The position numbers and the translations under genes are program-made. A DNA stretch of 64,000 nucleotides from Nematostella vectensis. Lineage: Eukaryota; Cnidaria; Anthozoa; Actiniaria; Edwardsiidae. The notes beneath the pieces are model-generated. The model saw only the letters and a list, made by a program, of their open reading frames with translations. It was not told the origin of the DNA and ran no database searches. The first letter of the stretch is position 1, and every line of letters starts with the position of its first letter. The stretch covers positions 1,054,001 through 1,118,000 of the forward strand of contig NC_064046.1 in assembly GCF_932526225.1 (NCBI RefSeq), read 5' to 3'. Shown piece after piece: positions 48,901 through 58,999 of this stretch.

Positions 48901-51900
48901 GTAGTGTCTTCCTTTATCCATCCCTCTCTCTAGCGCACGCCTCTTCTTCGCATCGTGCTACTCAGGCTACATATAAGGCAACTGTCAAAGAAAAAAATCA
49001 CAGAACTTGTTACGATCAAGTCGCGCGATTCAGCTCTTTTCGCGGCAACTCCAAAAATTCTGTTGCTGTATCCGAACTCTCCGGGCTCCGTGATATAATT
49101 ATCCGCAAAACCACTAACACAAGGTTTATTCCTAGACTTGTCTCAACCACTAACGCAAGGTTTATTCCTAGACTTGTCTCAACCACTAACACAAGGTTTA
49201 TTCCTAGACTTGTCTCAACCACACGTGTTTACACTGTTGGAATTCACGGCTAATATTCACTGCAAAAATGGGCATACAACTCAATTAAACGGGTGCATAG
49301 TTAATACAAACAATAATAAACAAGTGTACATACGTTCAGGGTTCCAATCCGGGGGATTTACAGCGTTCAACAACAAAATAATTCGACAATTTCCACAAAC
49401 ATTCCGAACTTTCCAAATAAACTTAGTTAGGCAGAGTTAGGGGCCACAGGAATCCCGCGCGCAGGGCAAGCGTCACAACAAATTCCATCATCCGTGAAAA
49501 AGTCGATATTGATTACCGGGTTTGTTATTTTTCAGGAAATTCGTACAAGAGATGTTTGTGACTATTGGTATCCATGACCCTGGCAGCTTCTTCCCCCAGG
49601 AGCTTGATAGCTTCAATACACAGGTGAGGCTCATTCTATCGGAATACTACTGTGTTACAGTTTCAGGATGTAATAGAACCCACACACAGTCGATCCCATA
49701 TTGTTATAAAAGTTATACATATTCAGTTGTCCTATTGTGTAACCTAGAAGGGATGTTATCATGTATATTCACAAGTGTTTATATGTATTAACACTCTCTA
49801 ACTGTGTACCGAATGTGCGTGTTTAGGATATCGTTGGCACCCGACGCAAACCGCGAGTCCGCGAGATGTGCTTGAGTTGGCTGGACGCCTGGTTGTCGCG
49901 GTTCAAACAGCACATTCGTTCTCTTGCGGGCAAGATTAGCAGAGCTCAGGCCGGCAGCGTTGTCAAGTGAGTTTGATGTCTTCTCGTACAAGGAAAACCA
50001 CCCACCCCTCCCTCTACCACTAGTCTCTTTCCCTGGCGATGTTTCTCGTTTGGAGACGAACCGTGAGGCTGGAACGGGCGGGGGCTGGAACGAGCTTACC
50101 TATATTTCCTGTTACGCAAAGGAAACCCGAACAATGCGCCAGGGACTAGACTTTTCCAGGCCCACTTTGGATTAACGCGCGTGCTGTCCCCCAGCCTTTG
50201 CATTTGACGGGGACCACGCTGTTCCATGAAGTGTTTTAGCAGGATTTCGTGGACACAGGGGATGGCTGCTAACTGGGCATAGTTAAAGAAAACGTATAGA
50301 GTTTCACGTTTAGTACGACAGGAGAAAGTAGTGCGTACCTGGATCGAGCGTTCGCTTGACCACACCAGCATCCTTGCTGAATTAATATCATATCTTTCGC
50401 TTATTCACCCTCGATAGCCATAGAGTAGACAGAGTGGGGGTGCGGGAGTAGCTATAGGAACTACTTGACTTAGTGGAAATATACTACCTGGTTTGGGATT
50501 TTCACACATCACTATAGGCGTAATGTTAATGTGTCTCACCCTGTTTCTTCAGAGGAACAAAGTCACCTAAGACACCTTCTTTCGTCAAGGGAATATTGAA
50601 AAAAGACGAAGAGAGCGAACCCTCGCCGCGGCCTCCTGGAGGTGAGCATGGCACTCAGAGTATGCAAACATAGACGGTGCTATAACTATTCTTTATAGTG
50701 GAAATGTTCCAGATTACGACCAGATAGTTATCAACTCTCTTATGCGTTTGTTATTATTTTCACTTAACATTGGAAGACGAACCAGGTTTATTGGCCATTT
50801 ACTAAATTCGAACAAGGACATCGCAAGAGTCGATGGGAATGGATGCGTTTACACACTTGGAAAAATTCGGATGAAAAAGACAATTTTAGTTCAAACGCTA
50901 GATTACAACTCTACTATGCTTACAAGAACCTACAACACGTGTCCAATATGGTTGTTCCTTGGGCGAGTGCTCGCTAACACAGGTTTCCCATCACATATAA
51001 AGATGCTCTTCCATGACTCGCCTCCCGAAACATGTCACGCGCGCGGTCTGATGCACTTATCGTCCATTCGTTTGTCAACAGTCAAGTTTGATATGGAGAC
51101 GCTGGGTACGGTGGCCGCTGACACCGCGACTCCTGTCGAAGCCGTCAACTATTTCTGCGAAATGAGAATGCAAGAAGAGCTCGAGAAAGCGAAAGCGAGG
51201 GCGCGCGTGAAAACTCCTCCCCAAGCCAAGGACAACTCACGAAACACTGTCCTTATACTGCCCAAGATAAACAGGTGAATAAAGTAATGGTTGAACATAA
51301 TATACCCGCAACGTTTCGCGCTGTCCAAGACACACAAGTGTATAAAGTGATAGTGTAAAATCAATTAATATACAAGCAAAGTTTCGCGCTGATCAAGACA
51401 CGCAAGTGTGTAAAGTGATAGTATAAAATCATTTAATATACAAGCAAAGTTTCGCGCTGTCCAAGACACACAAGTGTATAAAGTGATAGTGTAAAATCAA
51501 TTAATATACAAGCAAAGTTTCGCGCTGATCAAGACACGCAAGTGTGTAAAGTGATAGTATAAAATCATTTAATATACAAGCAGAGTTTTGCGCTGTCGTC
51601 GAACCGTCGCTAACGATGTATTTTAGTACTAACATCGCGATTTTGTTGTAGCAAACGGAGTCTGGTTCGTCTTGGAGAGACGCATTGTAGCCATTGCCAT
51701 CCGGAAAGAGAGACTTCACTATCATTAGGTAGGCTTTACAAGTTTAAGACGCATTGTAGCCATTGCCATCCGGAGAAAGAGACTTCACTCAACAGCTATT
51801 TCTACCCCTAAAAGACAGCACATCAGGTGTGGTCGTAGCAATTTCTAACCCAAGCCCCGCCCCCCCCCCCCCCCCCCCCCGCCGGACTTGTGACTATTCA

Positions 51901-52149
51901 CTGTCAAGTAACAGATAACATATTTCCACAGCCTTCCCGCTGCCACCAATATACGCGCATCGTAAGGATATACCGCTGACCAATGTGTCATTACGGCTCA
52001 AGACATTGACATTAAATCCGTTCCCTGAGCCTGCAGACATCCAGCTGTACGAAGCGGCGAGACATGCGCAGCTTTTGACGCTGAGGTCTGCGCAGAAGTA
52101 CTTTATACCTGCGCAGTCATATGTGCGCAGTGAACCAATGGACAGCTGA
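30923..52149 (+). CDS. large WD-repeat protein, WDR97/WDR87-like, 27 exons
   Basis: Exons: 30923-31321, 31647-31705, 32292-32349, 32430-32483, 32655-32846, 33127-33489, 34254-34389, 35569-35670, 36214-36260, 36801-36965, 37444-37513, 37881-38063, 38897-39142, 40095-40321, 40875-41702, 42071-42354, 43061-43462, 43848-46277, 46951-47071, 47936-48034, 48332-48564, 49536-49623, 49827-49966, 50553-50641, 51082-51274, 51652-51728, 51932-52149. Total 2,501 codons. Residues up to about 770 hold WD-type blades (DGSIKVWDDTG, SDNTIRVWSLD, DGTIVVFDW, DNSIKVWRLF, DGSLRIWDE). Then come a charged helical stretch (KLQERENELQKLRDG), a Pro/Ser-rich part with five SKPVTPESVLNQ repeats, an 800-residue disordered exon, and a conserved helical C-terminal part (GSLWFEKFYPDAQ, SWLDAWLSRFKQHI). 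The layout resembles the animal WDR97/WDR87 family, whose ciliary role would fit the X-box; naming is inference. Exon 18 has an in-frame TAA at 45646-45648, and its 3' border is uncertain. Confidence 0.88.
32863..32935. mobile_element. partial MITE, CTGTCAACTCTCCC family
   Basis: It shares CTGTCAACTCTCCC, ATTAGGCGGGAGTCTCAAG and ATTTTGAAC with the fuller element at 54629-54812. Located in intron 5 of the WD-repeat gene. Confidence 0.6.
33466..34020. repeat. 24-bp array duplicating the WD-gene exon 6 donor
   Basis: About 22 copies of a 24-bp unit GTATGTCACACAACACATCC + AAGG or its TGAGTGTG variant. The unit is the exon 6 end plus donor: AACACATCCAAGG|GTATGTCACAC at 33489/33490. The first two units stay in frame and would add V-C-H-T-T-H-P-R each if later donors were used. 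Another copy lies at 34084-34120. Confidence 0.93.
34425..35413. repeat. 64-bp array of a MITE terminus, with the opposite terminus at the far end
   Basis: About 13 copies of a 64-bp unit, each with GTAGTTGAACCTCTATAAAG and TGGTAACCCTCTGAATTTG. The last part (about 35340-35413) ends in the inverted partner terminus GTGCTGCTTAATAGTGGTTT followed by GACTGT. This looks like one short transposon whose left end was amplified in place. It begins about 36 bp after the exon 7 donor of the WD-repeat gene. Confidence 0.88.
38329..38450. repeat. 32-bp tandem repeat, about 3.5 copies
   Basis: Copies of TATTGCTTTTGCAATTCTCT followed by CTACCTATAATG, in the intron between WD-gene exons 12 and 13. It does not overlap an exon edge. 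Confidence 0.9.
39236..39578. repeat. 36-bp tandem array in a WD-gene intron
   Basis: About nine copies of a 36-bp unit with AAGCTGTCTATCTGGTCATT and CCGTTTCGACAG; two copies are internally deleted. It starts about 95 bp after the exon 13 donor and shows no clear similarity to that exon. The reading frame over it (KLSIWSFRFDSY period) is a by-product. Confidence 0.92.
43190..43390 (+). repeat. coding 36-bp repeat, five copies
   Basis: Inside exon 17 of the WD-repeat gene, five near-perfect copies of a 36-bp unit encode SKPVTPESVLNQ. The unit keeps the frame, and several T-P and S-P pairs make it a candidate phosphorylated linker. Near-identity at the DNA level indicates recent expansion. Confidence 0.93.
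46268..46562. repeat. 13-bp array, open in all six frames, at the end of WD-gene exon 18
   Basis: About 22 copies of GTGGTTTGTCCTC. Thirteen is not a multiple of three, so each strand reads the same 13-residue period in all three frames (FVLVVCPRGLSSW plus, NHEDKPRGQTTRT minus) without stops. Each unit contains TCGTG|GTTTGT; the first of these (46277/46278) is the phase-correct candidate donor of exon 18. Confidence 0.95.
47333..47600 (+). mobile_element. possible tRNA-derived SINE
   Basis: A B-box-like GGTTCGAATCCTGG (about 47390) is preceded by an A-box-like TTAGCCTAGTGCC and followed by a non-tRNA body. No cloverleaf forms, so this is not a functional tRNA. It sits in an intron of the WD-repeat gene. 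Confidence 0.4.
48597..48912. repeat. 30-bp diverged array after WD-gene exon 21
   Basis: About ten copies of a 30-bp unit with GTCACACAATCCAGCACTTG + TCATGGTAGT. It starts about 30 bp after the donor. The donor region itself (GTCAG|GTATGGCCACACAATCCAC, 48560-48582) resembles the unit, with a few substitutions and small gaps. Confidence 0.85.
49108..49218. repeat. 36-bp tandem repeat, three copies
   Basis: Three copies of AACCACTAACACAAGGTTTA + TTCCTAGACTTGTCTC in the middle of the intron before WD-gene exon 22; not at an exon edge. Confidence 0.9.
51255..51600. repeat. 68-bp array duplicating the WD-gene exon 25 donor
   Basis: Four 68-bp copies, alternating between two variants (so a 136-bp higher-order unit), follow exon 25. 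The copies read CTGTCCAAGACACACAAGTG + TATAAAGTGATAG. The exon edge reads CTGCCCAAGATAAACAG|GTG + AATAAAGTAATGG. Further matching bases follow (AATATAC). Confidence 0.88.
51675..51795. repeat. two-copy duplication of the end of WD-gene exon 26
   Basis: The exon 26 coding block GACGCATTGTAGCCATTGCC + ATCCGGAAAGAGAGACTTCACT is repeated once, about 70 bp downstream in the intron, with a small indel. The copy lacks the original donor sequence. Confidence 0.88.
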
Positions 52150-52223
52150 CAGAAACACGTGACAACTGCCAACCAATAGCGAAAGTGGGATGGTGCCTTA
52201 TATTTTTCAAATGTTTATTAATG

Positions 52224-52229
52224 AATAAA
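52224..52229 (+). terminator. poly(A) signal of the WD-repeat gene
   Basis: AATAAA, 75 bp after the stop codon at 52147-52149, in AT-rich sequence. First canonical signal after the stop. Confidence 0.65.
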
Positions 52230-54628
52230 TTTAGAATCTGTAAAACTTATTAAGTGTGTTTATAATTCTACCGCCCCTTATTGAGCGCTCATTCTTTTAA
52301 AAATTTTACCGACAAATTAAGTGTATCTATTAAAGTGGACAGCTATATAACGGGAACTTTTCAAAATGTTACCAAACTAATCCAAATTGAGCAAGCAAAC
52401 GCTGGCAGATAAAGAAATAGAGCAAGCCGTCCCAATGTCCCACTTCGCAAAGTGCTCCATATTGCCGTCAGCGAACTGATAGTGCAAGAAAAGCGTACAT
52501 CTTGACTACTAACGGTGGTTTAAAACAATGTGGCCCTGTTCGTGACAATTTTGTACCCCGTGACAGATTTTATCGCGTGTTGAAAAAGTTGCTATGAAGT
52601 GTTTTCAAATTGCCCATTCTTAGCCTCTTCGTGGCCATATATTCGAAAATAAGAAAAGTGCATAGCATGAGCACCACTAGAAGCTGAACACCCTAGCTAC
52701 CATCTGTTATCCTACCCTCCTCCGCAGGCATCTCGAGTGTTTTTCTACTTTTTTAGTATTTTTATGAATTGGGGTTCCTGTGGCGAGTTGAACTGGAAGA
52801 GGGGAGGGGACAAATCCCTCTTTTCACTTGCCCAGGCCCCACTCTTTCAGGAACACGACACAGGAAGCCCCTTATTTGGAAAATCTGCATGATCTTTGTA
52901 ATTTTTAAAGTGGGCGTACCCCAGGGGCTTCGTAAACTTTATGACTTGTAACCAGAAGAGAAAAACAGTTACTGTGACCATCTTTAGTTAGTTGAGAAGG
53001 TCCCTGAAAAGAAACTAAGTTTTCTCGGTACCAGACCCCCAAAACGACAACGTTTTCAAAAACACTTTATATGTATACAAATTTTATACACTCTTCGATG
53101 ATACACTATGCATGGACACTTATTTAACACCAGAAACCAGGGATTGATCAAATTTAAACAATTTCAAAAAAAAAAACAAGCAAAAAATAATAATATGCCC
53201 CCCCCCCCTCCTCCGTCGTATATCAAATGTTCCGTCCCTAAACAACTGTCATTTGATGACAAGCGTGCAAGAGGTCAAGAGCTCTGACAGTGATTTATCC
53301 TGATGGCGTTTTCCGTGTTTAGCACAGCTTCTTCTACATAATCTCTAAATCTGTCGTCTATCTCGTGTATCGAGTCCAGCTCCGTTCTCGAAGGATTCAA
53401 GTCTCTCCCTTTGAATCAATCCAACAGTGGGCTTTCTGTCATCTTTGGTAGCCCCAATTCACGGCTTTGATAGCACAATTTCAGAAGAGAAAGAATTCGA
53501 AAGGGCAGGTAGGAATTATTGGCCTTATTCAAGCACCATTTAGTCAGCAAATGTAAAGCATTTTTTTGACCTTTCTCTGTCTTCTCTCTCAAACTTATCA
53601 TTAAGATTACTCGGTTGAATTGATTGGATTGTATGCGCTTGCAAATACTTTTAATTGTTATGTGTGGTAATTTATAGTTTAATGGTTTCTTTTAGAATAT
53701 CTTGTGGATTTAACCATTCAATCGCAAGCAATGAGCATTACGTTCGTTGTTATAATCGCAAATCAAATGTGTTTAATAAACTCTGGTATTATCTTGGTTG
53801 CGTGCAGCGATGTCTCGAACACTCACAAGATATACCAAGGCTTGGTTTCGACGATGGCGCAATACGCGTTGTTTCGTGTTTGCCCCTTGATAAAAATAAT
53901 AAATAACACGCTACAACACTAAAGTTCCGTTCTGCTGGGTCAACAAGTCCTGTCTAGTTCCATCCCAAGTCAACAAAGCACTTATTCTTGTTTTCCTTCT
54001 AAGTTGGAACCTCAAAATAAAGAGCGCCTATCAAGTAGGACCTTTATATACTGACCACCTTCTGGGTCCCGTCCTGGTCCATTTTATGTTTTTTTTAGTT
54101 GTTATTGGAGCTTTACATAGCGGATACATCTATTTGATAATCTATTTGAAATAAGTAAAGTGAAAATAGTTTTAGAACTGAGGCTTAGCGCTAGTTTAAA
54201 AAAGGCTAGAGTATTCTTTTCGTAAACATCTAAAAATACTTTACGAAATCATCGAATGGAGATAGACCCGTTATCGAATGGGGCTATCGAAAGCGGTCTA
54301 TTGTGTGGATTGAGTCGCTAAAGGCGCTGAATTTGGGGTGAATGCACCATTGCAACGAGGTTATCCTTGCAATAGATTACCAAGAACGCCTTAGATAATC
54401 GAGAGACAAGGAAATCACCACGTTTCTATAGTTACATGCTGAGCCGCCGTATATAATGTCTTTGTACTGAGATAATGAGTGAAGAAAACAGTGAAAAAGC
54501 CGCTTGGTCTTGTGGGCTAGCCAGAGTATCAGGCGATTTAATTTTTTAAAAGTCGGAGAGGAAAAATAAAAGTACGCGTGACACAAATACTAGACGCGAC
54601 GCCTGCCGCCCCTTTTCAGGCCACTGTC
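52230..54628. other. gene-poor intergenic segment
   Basis: Downstream of the WD-repeat gene. I see no supported exon on either strand. It contains a fragment related to the foldback element at 13470 (about 52725-52795) and short homopolymer runs. Confidence 0.55.
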
Positions 54629-54812
54629 CATAAGCTGTCAACTCTCCCGCATTAGGCGGGAGTCTCAAGATTTTGAACGTTTTCTCAAGCCTAATTTTCT
54701 TGAAAATATCCATACATTTACTGTATTCTCCCGCATTAGCTATCTTGTACTTCTGATACATTCACTGTATTTTCTCAAGATTTTTCCTAAAGCGAGGTTG
54801 ACAGCTATGACT
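54629..54812. mobile_element. MITE with CTGTCAACTC termini
   Basis: It begins AGCTGTCAACTCTCCCGC and ends GCGAGGTTGACAGCT, the imperfect inverse. An internal palindrome (CTCCCGC-ATTAG-GCGGGAG) follows the left end. A partial copy is at 32863. Confidence 0.7.
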
Positions 54813-55527
54813 GTCAAAATACGCCGACTGTCAATTTTCCAATGACTTGCGTGGTGGCACAATTAAATGCCCAAATCAAATTATAAACAGCATTTATGTA
54901 AAACAAAACTACATTGGTGTTTTATGCAAGGGTAATAATTTTAGTAACGACGAACCCCGGTGAGGGTAACTTTATGCTAAATGATTTGAAACGCAAAGAT
55001 AGTTCACGGCTCAGGAGATTCACGATTTAAGTATATGGCTGCAGATCCACACACCACGAAATTACTACAGGATATTCACATCACCAATTTACTACAGGCT
55101 TTTTCGTCTAAATAGACAAACCGCTGCTTGAACACAAATGCCATTTTTTGATAAGATCATTCAATCAACAACTCGCGGGGAGTGCCGCATACAATCCCAA
55201 GCATTCTTCGTGCTCTACGAATAAAAAAATAAAAATAATTTGATGGCTACTACTAATGATGTTTGTAGTATTAAGCAGCTTCTATGACATCCAGCGCCTT
55301 TCATATAAATAGTAGATCTTCGTTTCGAAAAACGATACCAATGAGAAATAAACACACGCAATGACCAAACCTGAGTATCAGGAGGAATTTTTCCGAAAAA
55401 AGTGAAGAGAGGAGAATAATTGTTTTAAATGTTATAGAAAACGATTTCTCTGATTCTGCTAATGCAAGGTCAAAAGCACTTTTGGAGTCCGCCATTACTC
55501 TGAAAACGAGCAGTCGACGGGCTAGGG
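54813..55527. other. intergenic, nothing recognised
   Basis: AT-rich sequence with only short open frames on both strands and no domain that I recognise. Confidence 0.5.
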
Positions 55528-56579
55528 TACTATCAAGAGAGCATAAGATAAGAGAGGGACACTTTGGTATTACCCGCGCGCCATGTCGATTCCGAATCCG
55601 GCTATTTTTAGTAACCACCACCCCACCACTGCGCGTGAGGATTTGCTCCTTTTATTTTGTCCTTCTCCCCCGCGGGTTGCGTGTTGTTGTTTTGCCAACT
55701 CGAAAGGAATGAAAAGAGATCATGTAAAATAACTCGGAAAAGAAAACAAGTCTAACTTAAGTTACCAAGATTGGCAAATATACTCACAGAAAGCTAAATC
55801 CCTGAATAGTTTGACTGTTTTGTTTGTTGAACGGCGAAGTCAAGTGAGAAAGAAAAAACCGACGAGCGATAAAATGTCTGTGATACTGCATTTGATTCAA
55901 ATCCCGACTCCAGCACTCCAGCTTGTATAATAACAACATAATAATATAACATATAAAAATAACAACATCAAAGAAGTACAGTAATATCTCCCTCTTTATT
56001 TTCTCACTTTTACAAAAGCTCAGATACTTCAGCTTGCTGGCTTTGATCATCACAAAAATGCATTCCCTCGCTACAAGGATAGTTTTATGAAATGTATTTT
56101 TCTTGGATTCTTTCTCAATTCACCGAAATATTCACAAAAATCAATATTATATTCAATGTCTATCTTACAGATTTCTTTTGACCATTAGGAAGGTAAGGAA
56201 TGTTGAGAAACCACGGAGAAGCAGCAAGTTAGAGCAAAAACGGTGATTGAAGCACGAGGTTTTCCGCTCTTGATTTTGAATGAAGTCTCGTTTTGGAAAT
56301 CTTGCAATCCCCGAAGTTCTACATCTCCTAATAAACTGCAACTGCCCGTATCCTTGATGCTAGAATGACATTTTCGATGGTATTTGTGCAAATAGGGTGT
56401 TTTTTCGGTTTCAAGTCACAAAACAGCGGCAAACAACAAGATGTTAATGCCAAAGCGCGGGAGTAGGGTGTAGTTACTAAAAATGGGATGGTAGTTACTA
56501 AAAATAGCCGGATTCGGAATCGACATGGCGCGCGGGTAATACCAAAGTGTCCCTCTCTTATCTTGCTCTCTTGGTACTA
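55528..56579. mobile_element. inverted-repeat element with about 95-bp near-identical arms
   Basis: Arm 1 (55528-55624) and arm 2 (56485-56579) are inverted copies. Shared blocks include GAGAGGGACACTTTGGTATT, ACCCGCGCGCCATGTCGATT and CCGAATCCGGCTATTTTTAG. The outer ends read TACTATCAAGAGAGC and GCTCTCTTGGTACTA. The roughly 860-bp interior has no recognisable transposase. In arm 2 the TAGTTACTAAAAAT segment is tandemly duplicated. The near-identity suggests recent insertion or gene conversion. Confidence 0.8.
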
Positions 56580-58993
56580 TATATAGCTGAACCAATCAGC
56601 GCGTCCCATTCGAGTACCCTTTGTTTTTTTGACCAATCAGGAGCCATGCCGGAATCCGGCATGAGAACATGCGATTTAAACAGTACTTGTATCAGGCCCT
56701 TGTTTCTCGCCGGCGCGATAGAAACATAGGAGGGCCTGATACTCTGGTTACTTGTGGGCTTGCAAATCGACGCGTGTCACTTGATCAGAGTCACGTGACT
56801 AGATTACGTAAAACACAGTTCTATTTGGTATATTATGCAGGGATTAAAAAGGACATTTAGACAGGTAGAATTTCAAGACTCCGCATGAATATTGGTCACA
56901 ACATAGAAGTAGCACATAGTGAGGCTAAATCAATGTATTTTTCGTCCCTTGTTAGTCTCACTCTCACTACGCTTGGGATACCTGTGCGAAAACAAGTAAT
57001 TGGCGTGAAATGAAAGAGTATGAAATAGTACGAAATCAGACAAAAAGATGAAAATTGGATTTTCTGTGCATAACAAAGAGATGTCGAAATATTCCAGTAA
57101 TACCTGAAATGCCTAAAAAATCCGTTATAAAAAGATTTCGTTTAAAAATGGAAATACAAAGCCAGTATCTTTGATCTTTCCATAATCTTGAAAATTTCGA
57201 ATTTATTTTCCAGTTTTTAGAAATCAGTGTTTTATGGCAAAAGAGTCCTTCTTGTTGAGTTTAAATCTAAGAGATTCAGGATTTAGGATTGTTTCTAAGC
57301 TGTATTTGTAAGGATGAAACCTACTTTTAGTCCTCATTTCCATACGCATATCTTATGGATTAGCAAATATGATTGTGAATTGTCGAGGTGTTCCTTTGCG
57401 GATGCACACTAAATAATCTGTCAAAACCTGTTTACATTTTGCACGCGCAAAATTCTGGTGCGGTTTGCCTTGCAAACCGAACGACGTACTTTCATCTGCA
57501 TCTAACTTGCTCAAGGAACGATCTCAATATAGCAAGAAACACTCAATAGCGAAAAACGTAAGTATAACGGGTTTTTGTACGTTGCTCATCTATTTGGTAC
57601 TTCATAAAAACAATAGAAATCAAAAATAGAGTTGGAATCAATCCCTCAAATTTCTTACCATATGTAACGTGGACCGTATTGCTTTGTGAACCTTTTAGGT
57701 AAATCTTCGAAGGCGAGGCTTTACTTATTTACTAGAGATTTTATTCAATTTGATACCTTTATATTTACAATTTCCAGTTCCTTCGCTGGTTAAGATTCGA
57801 TTATTTTAAAAGCCATAACAAAATAATTTTACCACCACTGGGGTCTCATATCGTCAGGCTTAGGTTATCTAAATGTTTAGCCTAGAAATGACGAAGATAC
57901 AATTTTCTTAGTATTTGCTAATCATATTCGAAATATAGTCGACGGTACCATTTCTATTCAATTATTTTATTCAAATTCAGTCCATTTAGTTTGGGATATT
58001 TATCGTTCAAAATTAAATGGTGAAAAACCGCAAAATACCGACTATTTTTATTGTTTTTTATAATCATCGACTTTGTTAAGAAATTGTGCATTTTTCATCC
58101 TTTATTTCCATTTCAATTCCAATTTGCAGTATGTTATCCATGAAATTCAAAATGCGTTTATTTACCTTTCATATACTGCCGATACCTGCATGCATAATTT
58201 CGTAGATAATATGATTATCTCTACTAGTTTACCTATAAATATTTTTCTTATTGATTCAGATAAATAATCATGCTTTTTCTTCAAAGCAGATAAAATAAAT
58301 ATAATAGAAATAGGTGTAATGATTAAATGTTTTTTTTTCGTCGGATATACCGTCGCCGAGGTATGTATTTGCCATTCTACTATTCTCCCATATCACCGCA
58401 CCGTCACATCACTAGAGAAAGCGGAAACGGCGCAACAGGATAAGCGATCTGCACACTCGCGCGCAATAAAAGCACAAAATTAATTCACTCAATTATGTCC
58501 ATGACGCTCTGAAAATGAAGACTTTCGCGAACATAAGATTAAGGTTTTATAATCTCCAAATTTAATTTGATCATAAATTTTTATTCATTCAATTGCTCTT
58601 TTTTAATATTCTGCCTTTTCGAGACGCCGCAAGATGTGAGAAACTCAGTAACGGGTCTTACAGGGATGGGGTGTTGCCCCTCACGAAGCATTTTATACAA
58701 GAACTGCGATCAACTGCGCAGCTATTTGCATAACCACATAAACATGTGAGAATTTTTTAGTCCAAGGCTCGAAAAAAACATGAATAGAAGAGGTAACGCC
58801 AGTTTGGGATGGTGGGGATCCCCCAATTTCGATCAGTTTTGAACTCGCCCTTATTAATTGATGTAGCTTTGAACTTTATATGCTTATTAACTCACGCTTG
58901 TCCAAGCAAGGCGATACCATGTATATATAGTTAAAGTCGACACCCAATAATTTCATATGCAATGATTGAAAGTTTTCTTATTCAAAATTTTCA
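56580..58993. other. AT-rich region upstream of the kelch gene
   Basis: No supported exon. A splice acceptor (CAAAATTTTCAG) ends at 58993, so the kelch transcript may have an upstream 5' exon in this stretch. A 27-codon frame starting MGCCPSRS at 58669 lies between acceptor- and donor-like sites, but it does not join in frame with the kelch exon. Confidence 0.5.
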
Positions 58994-58999
58994 GACAAA

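Noticed and set aside
58669-58749. 27-codon frame MGCCPSRS..., a myristoylation/palmitoylation-like start
   Set aside because: Flanked by splice-like sites, but joining to the kelch exon at 58994 gives an early stop, so it is not supported as its N-terminus; it could be an upstream frame.
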